Part shown: one piece after another, positions 42,965 through 51,834 of the stretch
How the letters are laid out: each line of letters opens with the position of its first letter
Position numbering within the stretch: the stretch's first letter is position 1
Assembly (NCBI GenBank): GCA_035555595.1
Contig: DATMGK010000073.1
Coordinates: 1-64,000 of the forward strand
Origin: Croceibacterium_A sp035555595
Lineage (GTDB): Bacteria > Pseudomonadota > Alphaproteobacteria > Sphingomonadales > Sphingomonadaceae
Direction of reading: 5' to 3'
Length of the DNA: 64,000 nt
Notes under the pieces: generated by a model
Database searches by the model: none
What the model was told of the DNA's origin: nothing
Seen by the model: the letters and a program-made list of their open reading frames with translations, nothing else
Made by a program: the position numbers and the translations under genes

Positions 42965-43621
42965 TCAGCGGATGGTGCAGCTCGGGTCGAGCCGGAAGTT
43001 CAGATAGTTGTCCACCGAACCCATCAGTTCTTCGATCTCGTTCTCGAAGAAGTGGTTGGCGCGGGGGATTTCCTCGTGATGGATGGTGATGTGCTTCTGC
43101 GTCCGCAGCTTCTCCACCAGTTTCACCACGGAATTCGGCTGCACCACCGTGTCCGCCGCACCCTGAATGAAGATGCCGCTGGCGGGGCAGGGCGCCAGGA
43201 ACGAGAAATCGTACATGTTGGCGGGCGGCGCGATGGAGATGAAGCCGCGAATCTCCGGTCGGCGCATCAACAGCTGCATGCCGATCAGCGCGCCGAAGCT
43301 CACGCCCGCGACCCACGTCGTCTGCGCTTCGGGGTGAATCGTCTGCACCCAGTCCAGCGCGCTCGCCGCGTCGCTCAGCTCGCCGATGCCGTTGTCGAAG
43401 CTGCCCTGACTGCGGCCGACTCCGCGGAAGTTGAAACGCAGCGTGGCGAAACCGCGATCCACGAAGGTCTTGTACAGCCGCTGCACGATGCGGTCGTTCA
43501 TCGTGCCACCGCCCTGTGTGTGCGGATGCAGGATCATCGCCACCGGCGCGCGGGGGCGCGGGGCGGGGGAGAAACGACCTTCAAGGCGGCCTTCAGGGCC
43601 GGGAAAGATAACGGAGGGCAT
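42965..43621 (-). CDS. Alpha/beta hydrolase
   Basis: A 218-residue hydrolase similar to the short alpha/beta hydrolases often annotated as esterases of unknown substrate. It opens MPSVIFPGPEGRLEGRFS and shows HPHTQGGGTMNDRIVQ, FNFRGVGRSQGSFDNG, and the nucleophile elbow GVSFGALIG near residue 117. The acid lies in the QGAADTVVQP region, and the late His is in IPRANHFFE. The start at 43621 is supported by GGAG upstream. It is divergent from the cysteine desulfurase pair. Confidence 0.88.
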   Translation of the reverse strand: MPSVIFPGPEGRLEGRFSPAPRPRAPVAMILHPHTQGGGTMNDRIVQRLYKTFVDRGFATLRFNFRGVGRSQGSFDNGIGELSDAASALDWVQTIHPEAQTTWVAGVSFGALIGMQLLMRRPEIRGFISIAPPANMYDFSFLAPCPASGIFIQGAADTVVQPNSVVKLVEKLRTQKHITIHHEEIPRANHFFENEIEELMGSVDNYLNFRLDPSCTIR

Positions 43622-43721
43622 AGGGCTCGCTCTAAGGAACTGATTGTTCCGGCCACACGACTGGCGTCCGGAGAGTGCGGGGCTATATAGTGACCGTGCA
43701 ACTTTTCGCAATTCCCGCGCA

Positions 43722-44792
43722 ATGACCCGCATTTATCTCGATCATGCCGCGACCACGCCCCTGCGCCCCGAAGCGCGCGATGCCATGCTGCGCGGCTTCG
43801 ATATCTGGGCCAATGCCTCCAGCCCCCACGCCGAAGGCCGCGCCGCCCGCGCCGCGCTCGAAGATGCGCGCGAACGGGTAAAAACGGCGCTCGGCTGGAC
43901 GGGCGAAGTGATCTTCACCTCGGGCGCGAGCGAGGCCTTGGCCATCGGCCTCGGCCGCGCGAAGGCCGACCGCCGCCTGATCTCCGCCGTGGAGCACGAC
44001 TCCGTGTTCCGCGCCGCGCCCGACGCGCAGATACTGCCTGTCGGCAAGGACGATGATGGCTGCGCCGCGCTCGATACCGATGCTCTGGCCCTGGCGCTGT
44101 CCTCCGGTGGCCCGGCTGTTGTCGCCGTGCAGTCGATCAACCCGGAAACCGGCACGGTCATGCTGCCGCATGATGACGAGACTATCGCCGCCATGGTGCG
44201 TGAAGGTGGCGGCATATTCCTGGCCGACTGTTCCCAATCGGGCGGCAAGGTGCCGCTGCCCGATGCGGACATGGTGGTGATCTCCGCTCACAAGCTTGGC
44301 GGCCCGATCGGCATCGGTGCGCTGCTGCTGCGCGATTATGCGCTGCTCGAACCGAGCGGCGGGCAGGAACGCGGCTATCGCGCGGGCACGGAAAACCTGC
44401 CTGCCGCGATGGGCTTCGCCGCCGCGCTGGAAGCGGGCGGGATTGAGAATTGGCCCACGTCCTACCCCCAGCGTTTCGATTTCAAGGATGAGCTTCGCCA
44501 TCACGGCGATGTTCTGCGGCTTGGCCGGCAATGCTCGCACATCCTCGCGCTCACCTCTGAAAAGATCAGCGCGGCCGCACTGCTCATCCGGCTTGATGCA
44601 ATGGGCTTCGCCATTTCCGCTGGCAGCGCCTGTTCCTCTGGCACGCTGAAACGCAGCCGCACGCTCGCCGCTTTCGGCATTGATGAGGATACGGCCAGCC
44701 GCACCGTGCGCGTCAGCATCGGTTGGAGCACGACCGAGGCTGATCTCATCGCCTTTTTGAATGCGTGGCAGGAAGTGGCTGCATCGGCATGA
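43722..44792 (+). CDS. Cysteine desulfurase family protein 1 (class V aminotransferase)
   Basis: PLP enzyme predicted to take sulfur from cysteine for iron-sulfur cluster or thio-cofactor synthesis. The 356-residue product opens MTRIYLDHAATTPLRPEARD, has the PLP Lys in ISAHKLGGPIG, RAGTENLPAAMG, and the persulfide Cys in SAGSACSSGTLKRS near residue 304. The stop overlaps the start of a second desulfurase gene by four bases (ATGA). Sequence is diverged from IscS in the middle, so a specialised acceptor is possible. Confidence 0.9.
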   Translation: MTRIYLDHAATTPLRPEARDAMLRGFDIWANASSPHAEGRAARAALEDARERVKTALGWTGEVIFTSGASEALAIGLGRAKADRRLISAVEHDSVFRAAPDAQILPVGKDDDGCAALDTDALALALSSGGPAVVAVQSINPETGTVMLPHDDETIAAMVREGGGIFLADCSQSGGKVPLPDADMVVISAHKLGGPIGIGALLLRDYALLEPSGGQERGYRAGTENLPAAMGFAAALEAGGIENWPTSYPQRFDFKDELRHHGDVLRLGRQCSHILALTSEKISAAALLIRLDAMGFAISAGSACSSGTLKRSRTLAAFGIDEDTASRTVRVSIGWSTTEADLIAFLNAWQEVAASA

Positions 44793-45874
44793 TCTACCTC
44801 GACAATCAGGCGACGACTCCGCTCGCGCCCGAAGCGAGGGAAGCCATGCTGAAATGGCTCGACGGCCCCGGCAGTACTGGCTTCGGAAACCCGCACAGCG
44901 CGCACCGCATGGGCCGTCAGGCCGAAGCGGCGGTGGAACTGGCGCGCGAACGGGTCGCCGCGCTGTTCCCTCCCGGTGGCACGGTGATCTTCACCGGCAG
45001 CGCGACGGAGGCGCTCAATCTCGCCCTGCGTGGGTGTGATCCGGGCCGGGCGGGGCGGCCGGTTGCCGTCAGCGCCATCGAACATTCCGCCGTGCTCAAC
45101 ACCGCGCTCGACCTGCCCGGAGACACCACCATCCTGCCGGTGGATCGCGACGGTCTGGTCGATCCGCAAGTGGCCCTTCCGCCCGGCGTTGGCGTGGTCG
45201 CGGTGATGCAGGTCAATAACGAGATCGGTACCGTGCAACCCGTGGCCGATCTTTATACCCGCGCACGGGCGGCGGGCGCTCTTTTCGTGTGTGACGCCGT
45301 GCAGGCGGCGGGTCGCATGGCGATAGCGGAGGCAGACCTGATCGCCGTGTCCGCGCACAAGTTCTACGGCCCCAAGGGAATCGGCGCGCTGTGGATTCGC
45401 GATGGGGTGGATCTGCACCCGGTGCTGACCGGAGGCGGGCAGGAGGGCGGCCTGCGATCCGGCACGCTCAGCCCGGCGCTTTGTGCTGGCATGGGCGCGG
45501 CGGCGCAGCTCGCGATGGAGCGAATGGAGGAAGACGCCGCGCATGCCGGCGCCTTGTGGGACCGCGCGCAGCAGCTTTTCTCCGGCTGGCAGATCAACGG
45601 CAGCACGCGGCACCGCTACAAGGGCAATCTCAATATTCGCCGCGACGGGCTCGACGTCGGTCGCCTGATGTCGGACACGCGCAGTGTGATGTTCTCCACC
45701 GGCTCCGCTTGTGCCAGCGAAAGCGGCAAGCCCAGCCGCATTCTCGCGGCCATAGGGCTGACGCAAGATCAGTCGCGCGGCTCCATCCGGCTGGGCTTCG
45801 GGCGATACACAACAACGGCAGAGCTTGAAGAAGCCGCCGGAATGATTAATCGTGCTGCAGCGCAACAAGGATAA
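44789..45874 (+). CDS. Cysteine desulfurase family protein 2
   Basis: Second desulfurase in tandem. The 361-residue product opens MIYLDNQATTPLAPEAREAM and has GSATEALNLAL, the PLP Lys in VSAHKFYGPKGIGAL, GGGQEGGLRSGTLSPALCAG, and the sulfur-carrying Cys in STGSACASESGKPSR near residue 308. It is closer to classical IscS/NifS than gene 1. The four-base overlap upstream and the ferredoxin gene directly downstream argue for one transcript that supplies sulfur and electrons for cluster assembly. No iscU-like scaffold is visible here. Confidence 0.93.
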   Translation: MIYLDNQATTPLAPEAREAMLKWLDGPGSTGFGNPHSAHRMGRQAEAAVELARERVAALFPPGGTVIFTGSATEALNLALRGCDPGRAGRPVAVSAIEHSAVLNTALDLPGDTTILPVDRDGLVDPQVALPPGVGVVAVMQVNNEIGTVQPVADLYTRARAAGALFVCDAVQAAGRMAIAEADLIAVSAHKFYGPKGIGALWIRDGVDLHPVLTGGGQEGGLRSGTLSPALCAGMGAAAQLAMERMEEDAAHAGALWDRAQQLFSGWQINGSTRHRYKGNLNIRRDGLDVGRLMSDTRSVMFSTGSACASESGKPSRILAAIGLTQDQSRGSIRLGFGRYTTTAELEEAAGMINRAAAQQG

Positions 45875-45879
45875 CGGAC

Positions 45880-46209
45880 ATTCGCGTCACCTTCGTTACA
45901 CGCGACGGCGAAAAGCTGGATGCAACGGCTCAGCCCGGTGATGTCCTGCTGGGCGTCGCCCAGGCGGCTGGAATGCCGCTGGAGGGGACGTGCGAAGGGC
46001 AGATGGCCTGCTCCACCTGCCACGTCATCGTCGCGCCCGAATGGTTCGACAGGCTGCCCGAAGCGGTGGAGGACGAGGAAGACATGCTCGATCTCGCCGC
46101 CGGGGCCGTCCGCACCAGCCGCCTGTCCTGCCAGATCGAACTGACCGACGACCTCGACGGCATCGAAGTCCGCATCCCCGCCGACAGCCACGACATGCAG
46201 CGCAGCTGA
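45880..46209 (+). CDS. [2Fe-2S] ferredoxin, probable ATT start
   Basis: Electron carrier of the adrenodoxin/ISC ferredoxin type. With a start at the ATT at 45880 the protein has 109 residues, the normal length, and begins RVTFVTRDGEKLDATAQPGD, the expected first beta-strands. Ligands are Cys38, Cys44, Cys47 (GTCEGQMACSTCHV) and Cys84 (RLSCQIE). There is no ATG, GTG or TTG in frame between the preceding in-frame stop at 45847 and the ATG at 45973. Starting at 45973 would keep the cysteines but delete the N-terminal strands. AAGGA lies eight bases before the ATT. It follows the second desulfurase by five bases. Confidence 0.85.
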   Translation: MRVTFVTRDGEKLDATAQPGDVLLGVAQAAGMPLEGTCEGQMACSTCHVIVAPEWFDRLPEAVEDEEDMLDLAAGAVRTSRLSCQIELTDDLDGIEVRIPADSHDMQRS

Positions 46210-46211
46210 TT

Positions 46212-46236
46212 CCTCCCCGGGGACTGCCCGGGGAGG
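46212..46236. terminator. Hairpin between the convergent ferredoxin and DUF4349 genes
   Basis: CCTCCCCGGG (46212-46221) and CCCGGGGAGG (46227-46236) form a perfect 10-base stem with loop GACTG, three bases after the ferredoxin stop. There is no T-run on either side, so it may be a weak or Rho-assisted end rather than a classical intrinsic terminator. Confidence 0.5.
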
Positions 46237-46246
46237 GTTCCAGTAC

Positions 46247-47110
46247 TTATGCTTCGGCTTCGACCGGCTCAAACCTGCGTCGCAACTTGCGGATTCCCAG
46301 CACCGCGAGTGCTAGAGGTCCGCCGATGGCGCCGAGAATTATTAAGATGGCGATCATGCTGCCCAGAACACCGCCAAGAGCCCCCCACGCACCCTTGATT
46401 GGGGCGAGGAATGCGCCGCCGGGCACCGCTGACTCGTAAGCGATTTTTATCTGGCTGAAGGCTGTTCGGCCCCTCTGTTCGTTCAGCCAACTCTGCGCCT
46501 GATCGATCTCCTCATTCACTTGCGCCACGCCCCGTTCCGCTTGAACGAGTTCTTGCACAGTGCCCTTTCGCGTCCTCAGTGCTTCCATCAACCGATCACG
46601 CAAGGCTACTCGGCTGCGCAGCCGCGCTTCGGTATCCACGATGGATTTCGCTAAGTCTTCACCACGGATATTTGCAGCGATCGCTTCCGCGCCAGAGGCA
46701 ACGGCCGTGTCAGAGAGGCTGGTGGCAAATATCCGCGCCTTGTCTGAGGCCACCTTAAGGTGGAGTGCGCCAGAGATGGCTTCTTCGTCTCCGGTGCGAT
46801 CCAGAGATACTATCTGGCACGCATAAGGGCCAAGCGCTTCGCACATCTCAACATGCCTTTGCTGGAGTGGCGCGATTTCCTGGCCGGAAAGGCGGAAACG
46901 ATAATCGAAAATATAGGCCATTCTAGGCAGCGAAACGGGAATCTCTGCCCGCTCGACGACTGATGTCGTCTCTGTAGTCACTTCCGCGCCAAGTGCTTCG
47001 AGTGCCGAATCTTCAGAGCTTTGTGTCCAATCCTCGTCCGAAGCTTCGGAACAGGCTGCCAGCACCAGCAGACCAAGGGGAGAGAGCCATTTCAACGTAG
47101 AACGCTTCAT
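46247..47110 (-). CDS. DUF4349 domain lipoprotein
   Basis: Exported lipoprotein of unknown role. The 287-residue product has a leader with lipobox LAAC (KWLSPLGLLVLAAC), a short acidic segment, and the DUF4349 core: a beta region with MAYIFDYRFRLSGQEIA, a coiled-coil around RLRSRVALRDRLMEALRTRK and VQELVQAERGVAQVNEEIDQ. A transmembrane helix (LGSMIAILIILGAIGGPLAL) with a basic tail closes it. AGGAGG six bases before ATG 47110 supports this start over ones 3 or 21 bases upstream. It is divergent from parC. Confidence 0.88.
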   Translation of the reverse strand: MKRSTLKWLSPLGLLVLAACSEASDEDWTQSSEDSALEALGAEVTTETTSVVERAEIPVSLPRMAYIFDYRFRLSGQEIAPLQQRHVEMCEALGPYACQIVSLDRTGDEEAISGALHLKVASDKARIFATSLSDTAVASGAEAIAANIRGEDLAKSIVDTEARLRSRVALRDRLMEALRTRKGTVQELVQAERGVAQVNEEIDQAQSWLNEQRGRTAFSQIKIAYESAVPGGAFLAPIKGAWGALGGVLGSMIAILIILGAIGGPLALAVLGIRKLRRRFEPVEAEA

Positions 47111-47248
47111 CATACGCCTCCTTCTCGCCATAGTTTCGCCTTATTTATGCCACATTGTGATTCTGGCCAAATGGAATCGGCGGCCGATTTGTTGAAACCC
47201 GCCAGCTTACGCCTGTCGCGTCCGGCGCGCCGCTGCTAGGGCGGCTGC

Positions 47249-49534
47249 ATGGTGACCCTCGGAGATGAAGAGAACCCGTCGGACGGCATCGTTGACGAGC
47301 CGTTTGAGAGCGCGCTTGGCGATCGCTATCTCGTCTATGCGCTGTCCACGATCACCGCGCGGTCCCTGCCGGATCTGCGTGATGGGCTGAAGCCGGTTCA
47401 CCGCCGCATCCTGTGGGGCATGCGGCAGATGCGGGTCGATCCGGGCAGCCCGTTCAAGAAATGCGCGCGCATCACCGGCGACGTGATGGGCAAGTATCAC
47501 CCGCACGGAAACCTGGCGCTTTATGACGCGCTGGTCCGCCTCGCCCAGCCGTTCACGCTGCGCTATCCGCTGGTGGAGGGGCAGGGCAACTTCGGCAATA
47601 TCGACGGCGATGGAGCGGCGGCGGAACGCTATACCGAATGCCGCCTGACGCGCACCGCGATGCAGCTGATGGACGGGCTGGACGAAGGCACCGTCGATTT
47701 CGTGCCGACCTACAATAACGAGGAACAGGAACCGGTCGTGTTCCCCGGCCTGTTCCCCAACCTGCTGGCCAATGGCGCCAGCGGCATTGCCGTGGGCATG
47801 GCGACCTCCATCCCCAGCCACAACGCTGCGGAAGTGATCGACGTCGCGCTGGAACTGATCGACAACCCCCACGCCGAACATGCGCGGCTGATGTCACTGT
47901 TCAAGGGGCCGGATTTCGCCACCGGCGGCCTGATCGTGGACAGCGCCGATGCGATTTCCCATTCCTATGAAACCGGGCGTGGTTCGTTCCGCGTGCGCGG
48001 TCGCTTCCACGCGGTGGACAGCAAGGACGATGCGGATCGCGACGCCGGTATCGAACGCCTTGGCGGCGGGCAGTATCAGCTTGTCGTGTCGGAAGTGCCC
48101 TATGGCGTGCCCAAAGGCCGCCTGATCGAACAGATCGCCCAGCTCATCGCCGATCGCAAGCTGCCCATTCTTGAGGATGTGCGCGACGAAAGCGACGAGA
48201 ACATCCGCATCGTCTTCGTGCCCAAGAGCCGCAATGTCGATCCGGAGCTGTTGAAGGAAAGCCTCTACAAGCTCACCGATCTGGAAACGCGCTTCGGCCT
48301 CAACCTCAACGTGCTGGATGCCACCCGCACGCCGATGGTCATGGGGCTGAAAGAGCTGATGGAACACTGGATCGTCCATCAGATCGATATCCTTCAGCGC
48401 CGCAGCCAGCACCGCCTGCAAAAGATCGCCGATCGGCTGGAACTGCTGGAAGGCTACATCATCGCCTTCCTCAACCTCGACCGGGTGATCGAGATCATCC
48501 GCACGGAGGATGAGCCGAAGCAGGTCATGATGGCCGAATTCAACCTGACCGACCGGCAGGCGGAAGCGATCCTCAACATGCGCCTGCGTTCCCTGCGCAA
48601 GCTGGAGGAAATGGAACTGCGGACAGAGCGGGACAAGCTGCTGGCCGAACAGGACGAGCTGGAAAAACTGCTCGCTTCTCCCGCCCGCCAGCGCACCCGG
48701 CTGAAGCGTGATCTGGGCGCTTTGCGCAAGGAATACGCGGAAGATACCGCACTCGGCGCGCGCCGCACGACGATCGCGGAAGCTGCCCCCACGGTGGAAT
48801 TCAGCATGGACGCGATGATCGAGAAGGAACCGGTCACGGTAATCCTCTCGCAACGCGGCTGGATACGCGCCGCGCGCGGGCATGTGCCGCTGGATCAGGA
48901 CTGGAAGTTCAAGGAAGGCGATGGCCCCGCTTTCGCCGTCCACGCGCAGACGACCGACAAATTGCTGCTGGCCGGGGATGACGGGCGCTTCTTTACCCTC
49001 GGCGCGGACAAGCTGCCCGGCGCGCGCGGGTTTGGCGAACCGATCCGCAACACGCTGGATATCGACGCTGCGGCGCAGATCATGGCGTTGCTGGTCCACA
49101 AACCGGGCATGCAATTGCTGCTCGCCTCCAGCACCGGCCACGGCTTCGCCGCGATCACCGATGAACTGCTGGCCGAAACGCGCAAGGGGCGGCAGGTGGT
49201 AAACCTGAAGGACGGTCGCAAGCTCACCGTCGTCCACCCCATCGCGCCGGAACACGATCACGTCGCCGTCGTCGGCGACAACCGCAAGCTGGTGGTGTTC
49301 AATCTGGAAGAACTGCCGGTGATGTCGCGCGGGCAGGGCGTGACCCTGCAACGCTATCGCGATGGCGGTCTGGCCGATGCCACCACGCTCCGGCTGGAAG
49401 ACGGGCTGTCATGGGAAATGGGCGGCGAAACCGGCCGCACCCGGACGGAAAAGGAAATCCACATGTGGAAAGTGGCCCGCGGCGCCGCCGGCCGCCTGCC
49501 GCCACAGGGCTTCCCACGCGACAACAAGTTCTAG
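47249..49534 (+). CDS. parC: DNA topoisomerase IV subunit A
   Basis: Type IIA topoisomerase subunit that cuts and rejoins DNA to unlink daughter chromosomes. The 761-residue product has the GyrA/ParC N-terminus SLPDLRDGLKPVHRRILWGM, the quinolone-region DVMGKYHPHGNLALYDALVR, and the active-site Tyr in AERYTECRL near residue 131. The C-terminal pinwheel domain is degenerate, as in ParC rather than GyrA (no GyrA-box QRRGGKG). RILQ-like LQRRSQHRLQKIADRLELLE marks the long helical coil. It is followed by a PBP gene after 89 bases. Confidence 0.95.
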   Translation: MVTLGDEENPSDGIVDEPFESALGDRYLVYALSTITARSLPDLRDGLKPVHRRILWGMRQMRVDPGSPFKKCARITGDVMGKYHPHGNLALYDALVRLAQPFTLRYPLVEGQGNFGNIDGDGAAAERYTECRLTRTAMQLMDGLDEGTVDFVPTYNNEEQEPVVFPGLFPNLLANGASGIAVGMATSIPSHNAAEVIDVALELIDNPHAEHARLMSLFKGPDFATGGLIVDSADAISHSYETGRGSFRVRGRFHAVDSKDDADRDAGIERLGGGQYQLVVSEVPYGVPKGRLIEQIAQLIADRKLPILEDVRDESDENIRIVFVPKSRNVDPELLKESLYKLTDLETRFGLNLNVLDATRTPMVMGLKELMEHWIVHQIDILQRRSQHRLQKIADRLELLEGYIIAFLNLDRVIEIIRTEDEPKQVMMAEFNLTDRQAEAILNMRLRSLRKLEEMELRTERDKLLAEQDELEKLLASPARQRTRLKRDLGALRKEYAEDTALGARRTTIAEAAPTVEFSMDAMIEKEPVTVILSQRGWIRAARGHVPLDQDWKFKEGDGPAFAVHAQTTDKLLLAGDDGRFFTLGADKLPGARGFGEPIRNTLDIDAAAQIMALLVHKPGMQLLLASSTGHGFAAITDELLAETRKGRQVVNLKDGRKLTVVHPIAPEHDHVAVVGDNRKLVVFNLEELPVMSRGQGVTLQRYRDGGLADATTLRLEDGLSWEMGGETGRTRTEKEIHMWKVARGAAGRLPPQGFPRDNKF

Positions 49535-49623
49535 GGTAAGGGGGCGCCTCGCGTGCGGATGCACAACGAATCCACAAAACCCTCTCGCAAAAGCTGTGTT
49601 GTTTCGGTAACACAGTCTTCACG

Positions 49624-51834
49624 ATGGATTACCCCGCCACAGGTCCGGTGAAAAAAGCGCGTTGGCCGTGGTCGTTTTCTCGCTCGCGCGCGCCGGATGA
49701 TGCTCCCCGGTCGCATGATGAAGACCTGCCCTATTCGCCGCTCTATGACGATGACGGCCCCGGCGATCCGGAATTCGGCGCATGGTTGGATGATGAACTT
49801 GATCGGCGCTTCGGCCCACCCGCTCCCCGCAAGGACAGGTGGTGGCAACCCGCCTATTGGCGCGGGCGGGGCAAGTTGTGGTGGGTGGGGCGCGTGGCGG
49901 GCGGATTCCTCGCGCTCTTTGTCCTGCTGCTGTTGTGGCTGGCCGTCACCGCGCCGCTCAGCAAGTCGCTCCAGCCCATTGCCCCTCCGCAGATAACCCT
50001 GCTGGCGGCCGACGGTACGCCGATCGCGCGCAACGGTGCGCAGATCGATCAGCCGGTGAAGGTAGCGGAGCTGCCGCCGCATGTGGTGGAAGCTTTGATG
50101 GCGATCGAGGACCGCCGGTTCTATAGCCACTGGGGCATCGATCCGCGCGGCATTGCCCGTGCGGCGTGGAGCAACCTGACCAGCGGCCGCACGCAGGGCG
50201 GCAGCACGATCACGCAACAACTCGCCAAATTCACCTTCCTCACCTCCGAACAGAACCTGACGCGCAAGGCGCGAGAGGCGTTGATCGCCTTCTGGCTGGA
50301 GGCATGGCTGACCAAGGATGAGATTCTCGAACGTTATCTCTCCAACGCCTATTTCGGTGACAACGTTTACGGCCTGCGCGCCGCCTCGCTGCACTACTTC
50401 TATCGCAAGCCTGAAAACCTGACTTTGCCGCAGGCCGCCATGCTGATGGGCATGTTGCAGGCCCCCTCGCGCCTTGCGCCGACTAATAATCCGGAACGGG
50501 CCGAACGGCGCATGCGCATGGTCCTGAACGCGATGGTCGCGGCCGGTTATCTGACGGAACAGGAAGCGCGCGCGGTCCGCACCCCGCAGGTCGACGTGCG
50601 GACCAAGAACGATCTGCCCACCGGCACCTATTTCGCCGACTGGGCCCTGCCGCAGGCGCGCGCGCTTACAGAGGCGAGCTATTCCCGCCAGACACTTCGC
50701 ACCACGCTCGATTCCCGCCTGCAGAACGCCGCACGCCGTGCCGTGGAGCGTGCTCCGCTGGGCGGCGCGCAGGTGGCTCTGGTGGCGATGCGCCCGAATG
50801 GTGAAGTCGTGGCGATGATCGGCGGGCGAGACTATGCCAAGTCGTCGTTCAACCGCGCTACGCAGGCGCGCCGTCAGCCCGGATCCACATTCAAGCTGTT
50901 TGTCTATCTCGCCGCGCTGCGCAGCGGGATGGAACCTGACGATACGATCGATAACCGGCCGATAGAGCAGGGCTCCTATCGCCCCAGAAACGCGGGAGGG
51001 AATTACTCCGACACGATCACGCTGGCCGATGCGTTCGCGCGGTCCAGCAATGTCGCTGCGGTGCGGCTGTGGGGCATGGTCGGGGACGATGCCGTGATCG
51101 GGATGGCGCGCGATCTGGGTGTGCAATCGCCGCTTGCGGAAGGCGATCCCAGCCTCGCGCTCGGCACGTCCACGATGACGCTGCTGGAACTGACCTCCGC
51201 CTATGCCGGGGTCGCCGCCAACAGCTTCCCGGTGGAAGCGACCGCTTTCACGGCGGAGGAGCCGGGCTGGTTCGGCCGTCTGTTCGACGGGAAATCCAGC
51301 CTGTCCAACGGCCAGCATGAGGCGATAGAGCAGATGCTGCGACGGGCGATCAATAACGGCACCGGCCGCGCGGCGATGCTTCGCGGTCCCAACTTCGGCA
51401 AGACCGGCACCACGCAGGATAACCGCGACGCGTTGTTCGTGGGTTACGCGGGTGGGCTGGTGGTCGGCGTGTGGATCGGCAACGACGATAACTCACCGCT
51501 GGCGGGCGTTTCAGGCGGCGGGCTTCCCGCGCGCATCTGGAAGGACTTCATGTCGCAGGCGCTCGGCGGTGAACGCGCGCCTGCACGACCCGCCACTCCC
51601 ACGCCCAGCCCGGACCCCAGCGGACCGGTGCAACCGCTCGACATTCCCGATCTGCAAGCCATTCCGCTGGGTGACAGCGGCGTCACCATTGGCACCCGCG
51701 ATGGCGGGGCGGTGATTTCCGGCGATGTGCAGGGCGTGCCCGTGGACGTGCGGATCGACGGGCAGGGCATTCGGGTAGAACAGGCCCCGCGCAACCAGCA
51801 ACCGGCCGGGGCCGCACCCGCTACGCCTCCTTAG
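49624..51834 (+). CDS. Class A penicillin-binding protein (1A family)
   Basis: Bifunctional cell-wall synthase. The 736-residue product has a charged cytoplasmic N-terminus, one transmembrane helix near residues 93-115 (VAGGFLALFVLLLLWLAVTA), and a glycosyltransferase domain with EDRRFYSHWGIDPRGIARA and GGSTITQQLAKFTF. The transpeptidase domain carries the active-site Ser in QPGSTFKLF, SSNVAAVRL, and FGKTGTTQDNRD. The C-terminal tail is Pro/Asp-rich. Its last 14 bases overlap the end of the convergent truA gene. Confidence 0.95.
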   Translation: MDYPATGPVKKARWPWSFSRSRAPDDAPRSHDEDLPYSPLYDDDGPGDPEFGAWLDDELDRRFGPPAPRKDRWWQPAYWRGRGKLWWVGRVAGGFLALFVLLLLWLAVTAPLSKSLQPIAPPQITLLAADGTPIARNGAQIDQPVKVAELPPHVVEALMAIEDRRFYSHWGIDPRGIARAAWSNLTSGRTQGGSTITQQLAKFTFLTSEQNLTRKAREALIAFWLEAWLTKDEILERYLSNAYFGDNVYGLRAASLHYFYRKPENLTLPQAAMLMGMLQAPSRLAPTNNPERAERRMRMVLNAMVAAGYLTEQEARAVRTPQVDVRTKNDLPTGTYFADWALPQARALTEASYSRQTLRTTLDSRLQNAARRAVERAPLGGAQVALVAMRPNGEVVAMIGGRDYAKSSFNRATQARRQPGSTFKLFVYLAALRSGMEPDDTIDNRPIEQGSYRPRNAGGNYSDTITLADAFARSSNVAAVRLWGMVGDDAVIGMARDLGVQSPLAEGDPSLALGTSTMTLLELTSAYAGVAANSFPVEATAFTAEEPGWFGRLFDGKSSLSNGQHEAIEQMLRRAINNGTGRAAMLRGPNFGKTGTTQDNRDALFVGYAGGLVVGVWIGNDDNSPLAGVSGGGLPARIWKDFMSQALGGERAPARPATPTPSPDPSGPVQPLDIPDLQAIPLGDSGVTIGTRDGGAVISGDVQGVPVDVRIDGQGIRVEQAPRNQQPAGAAPATPP

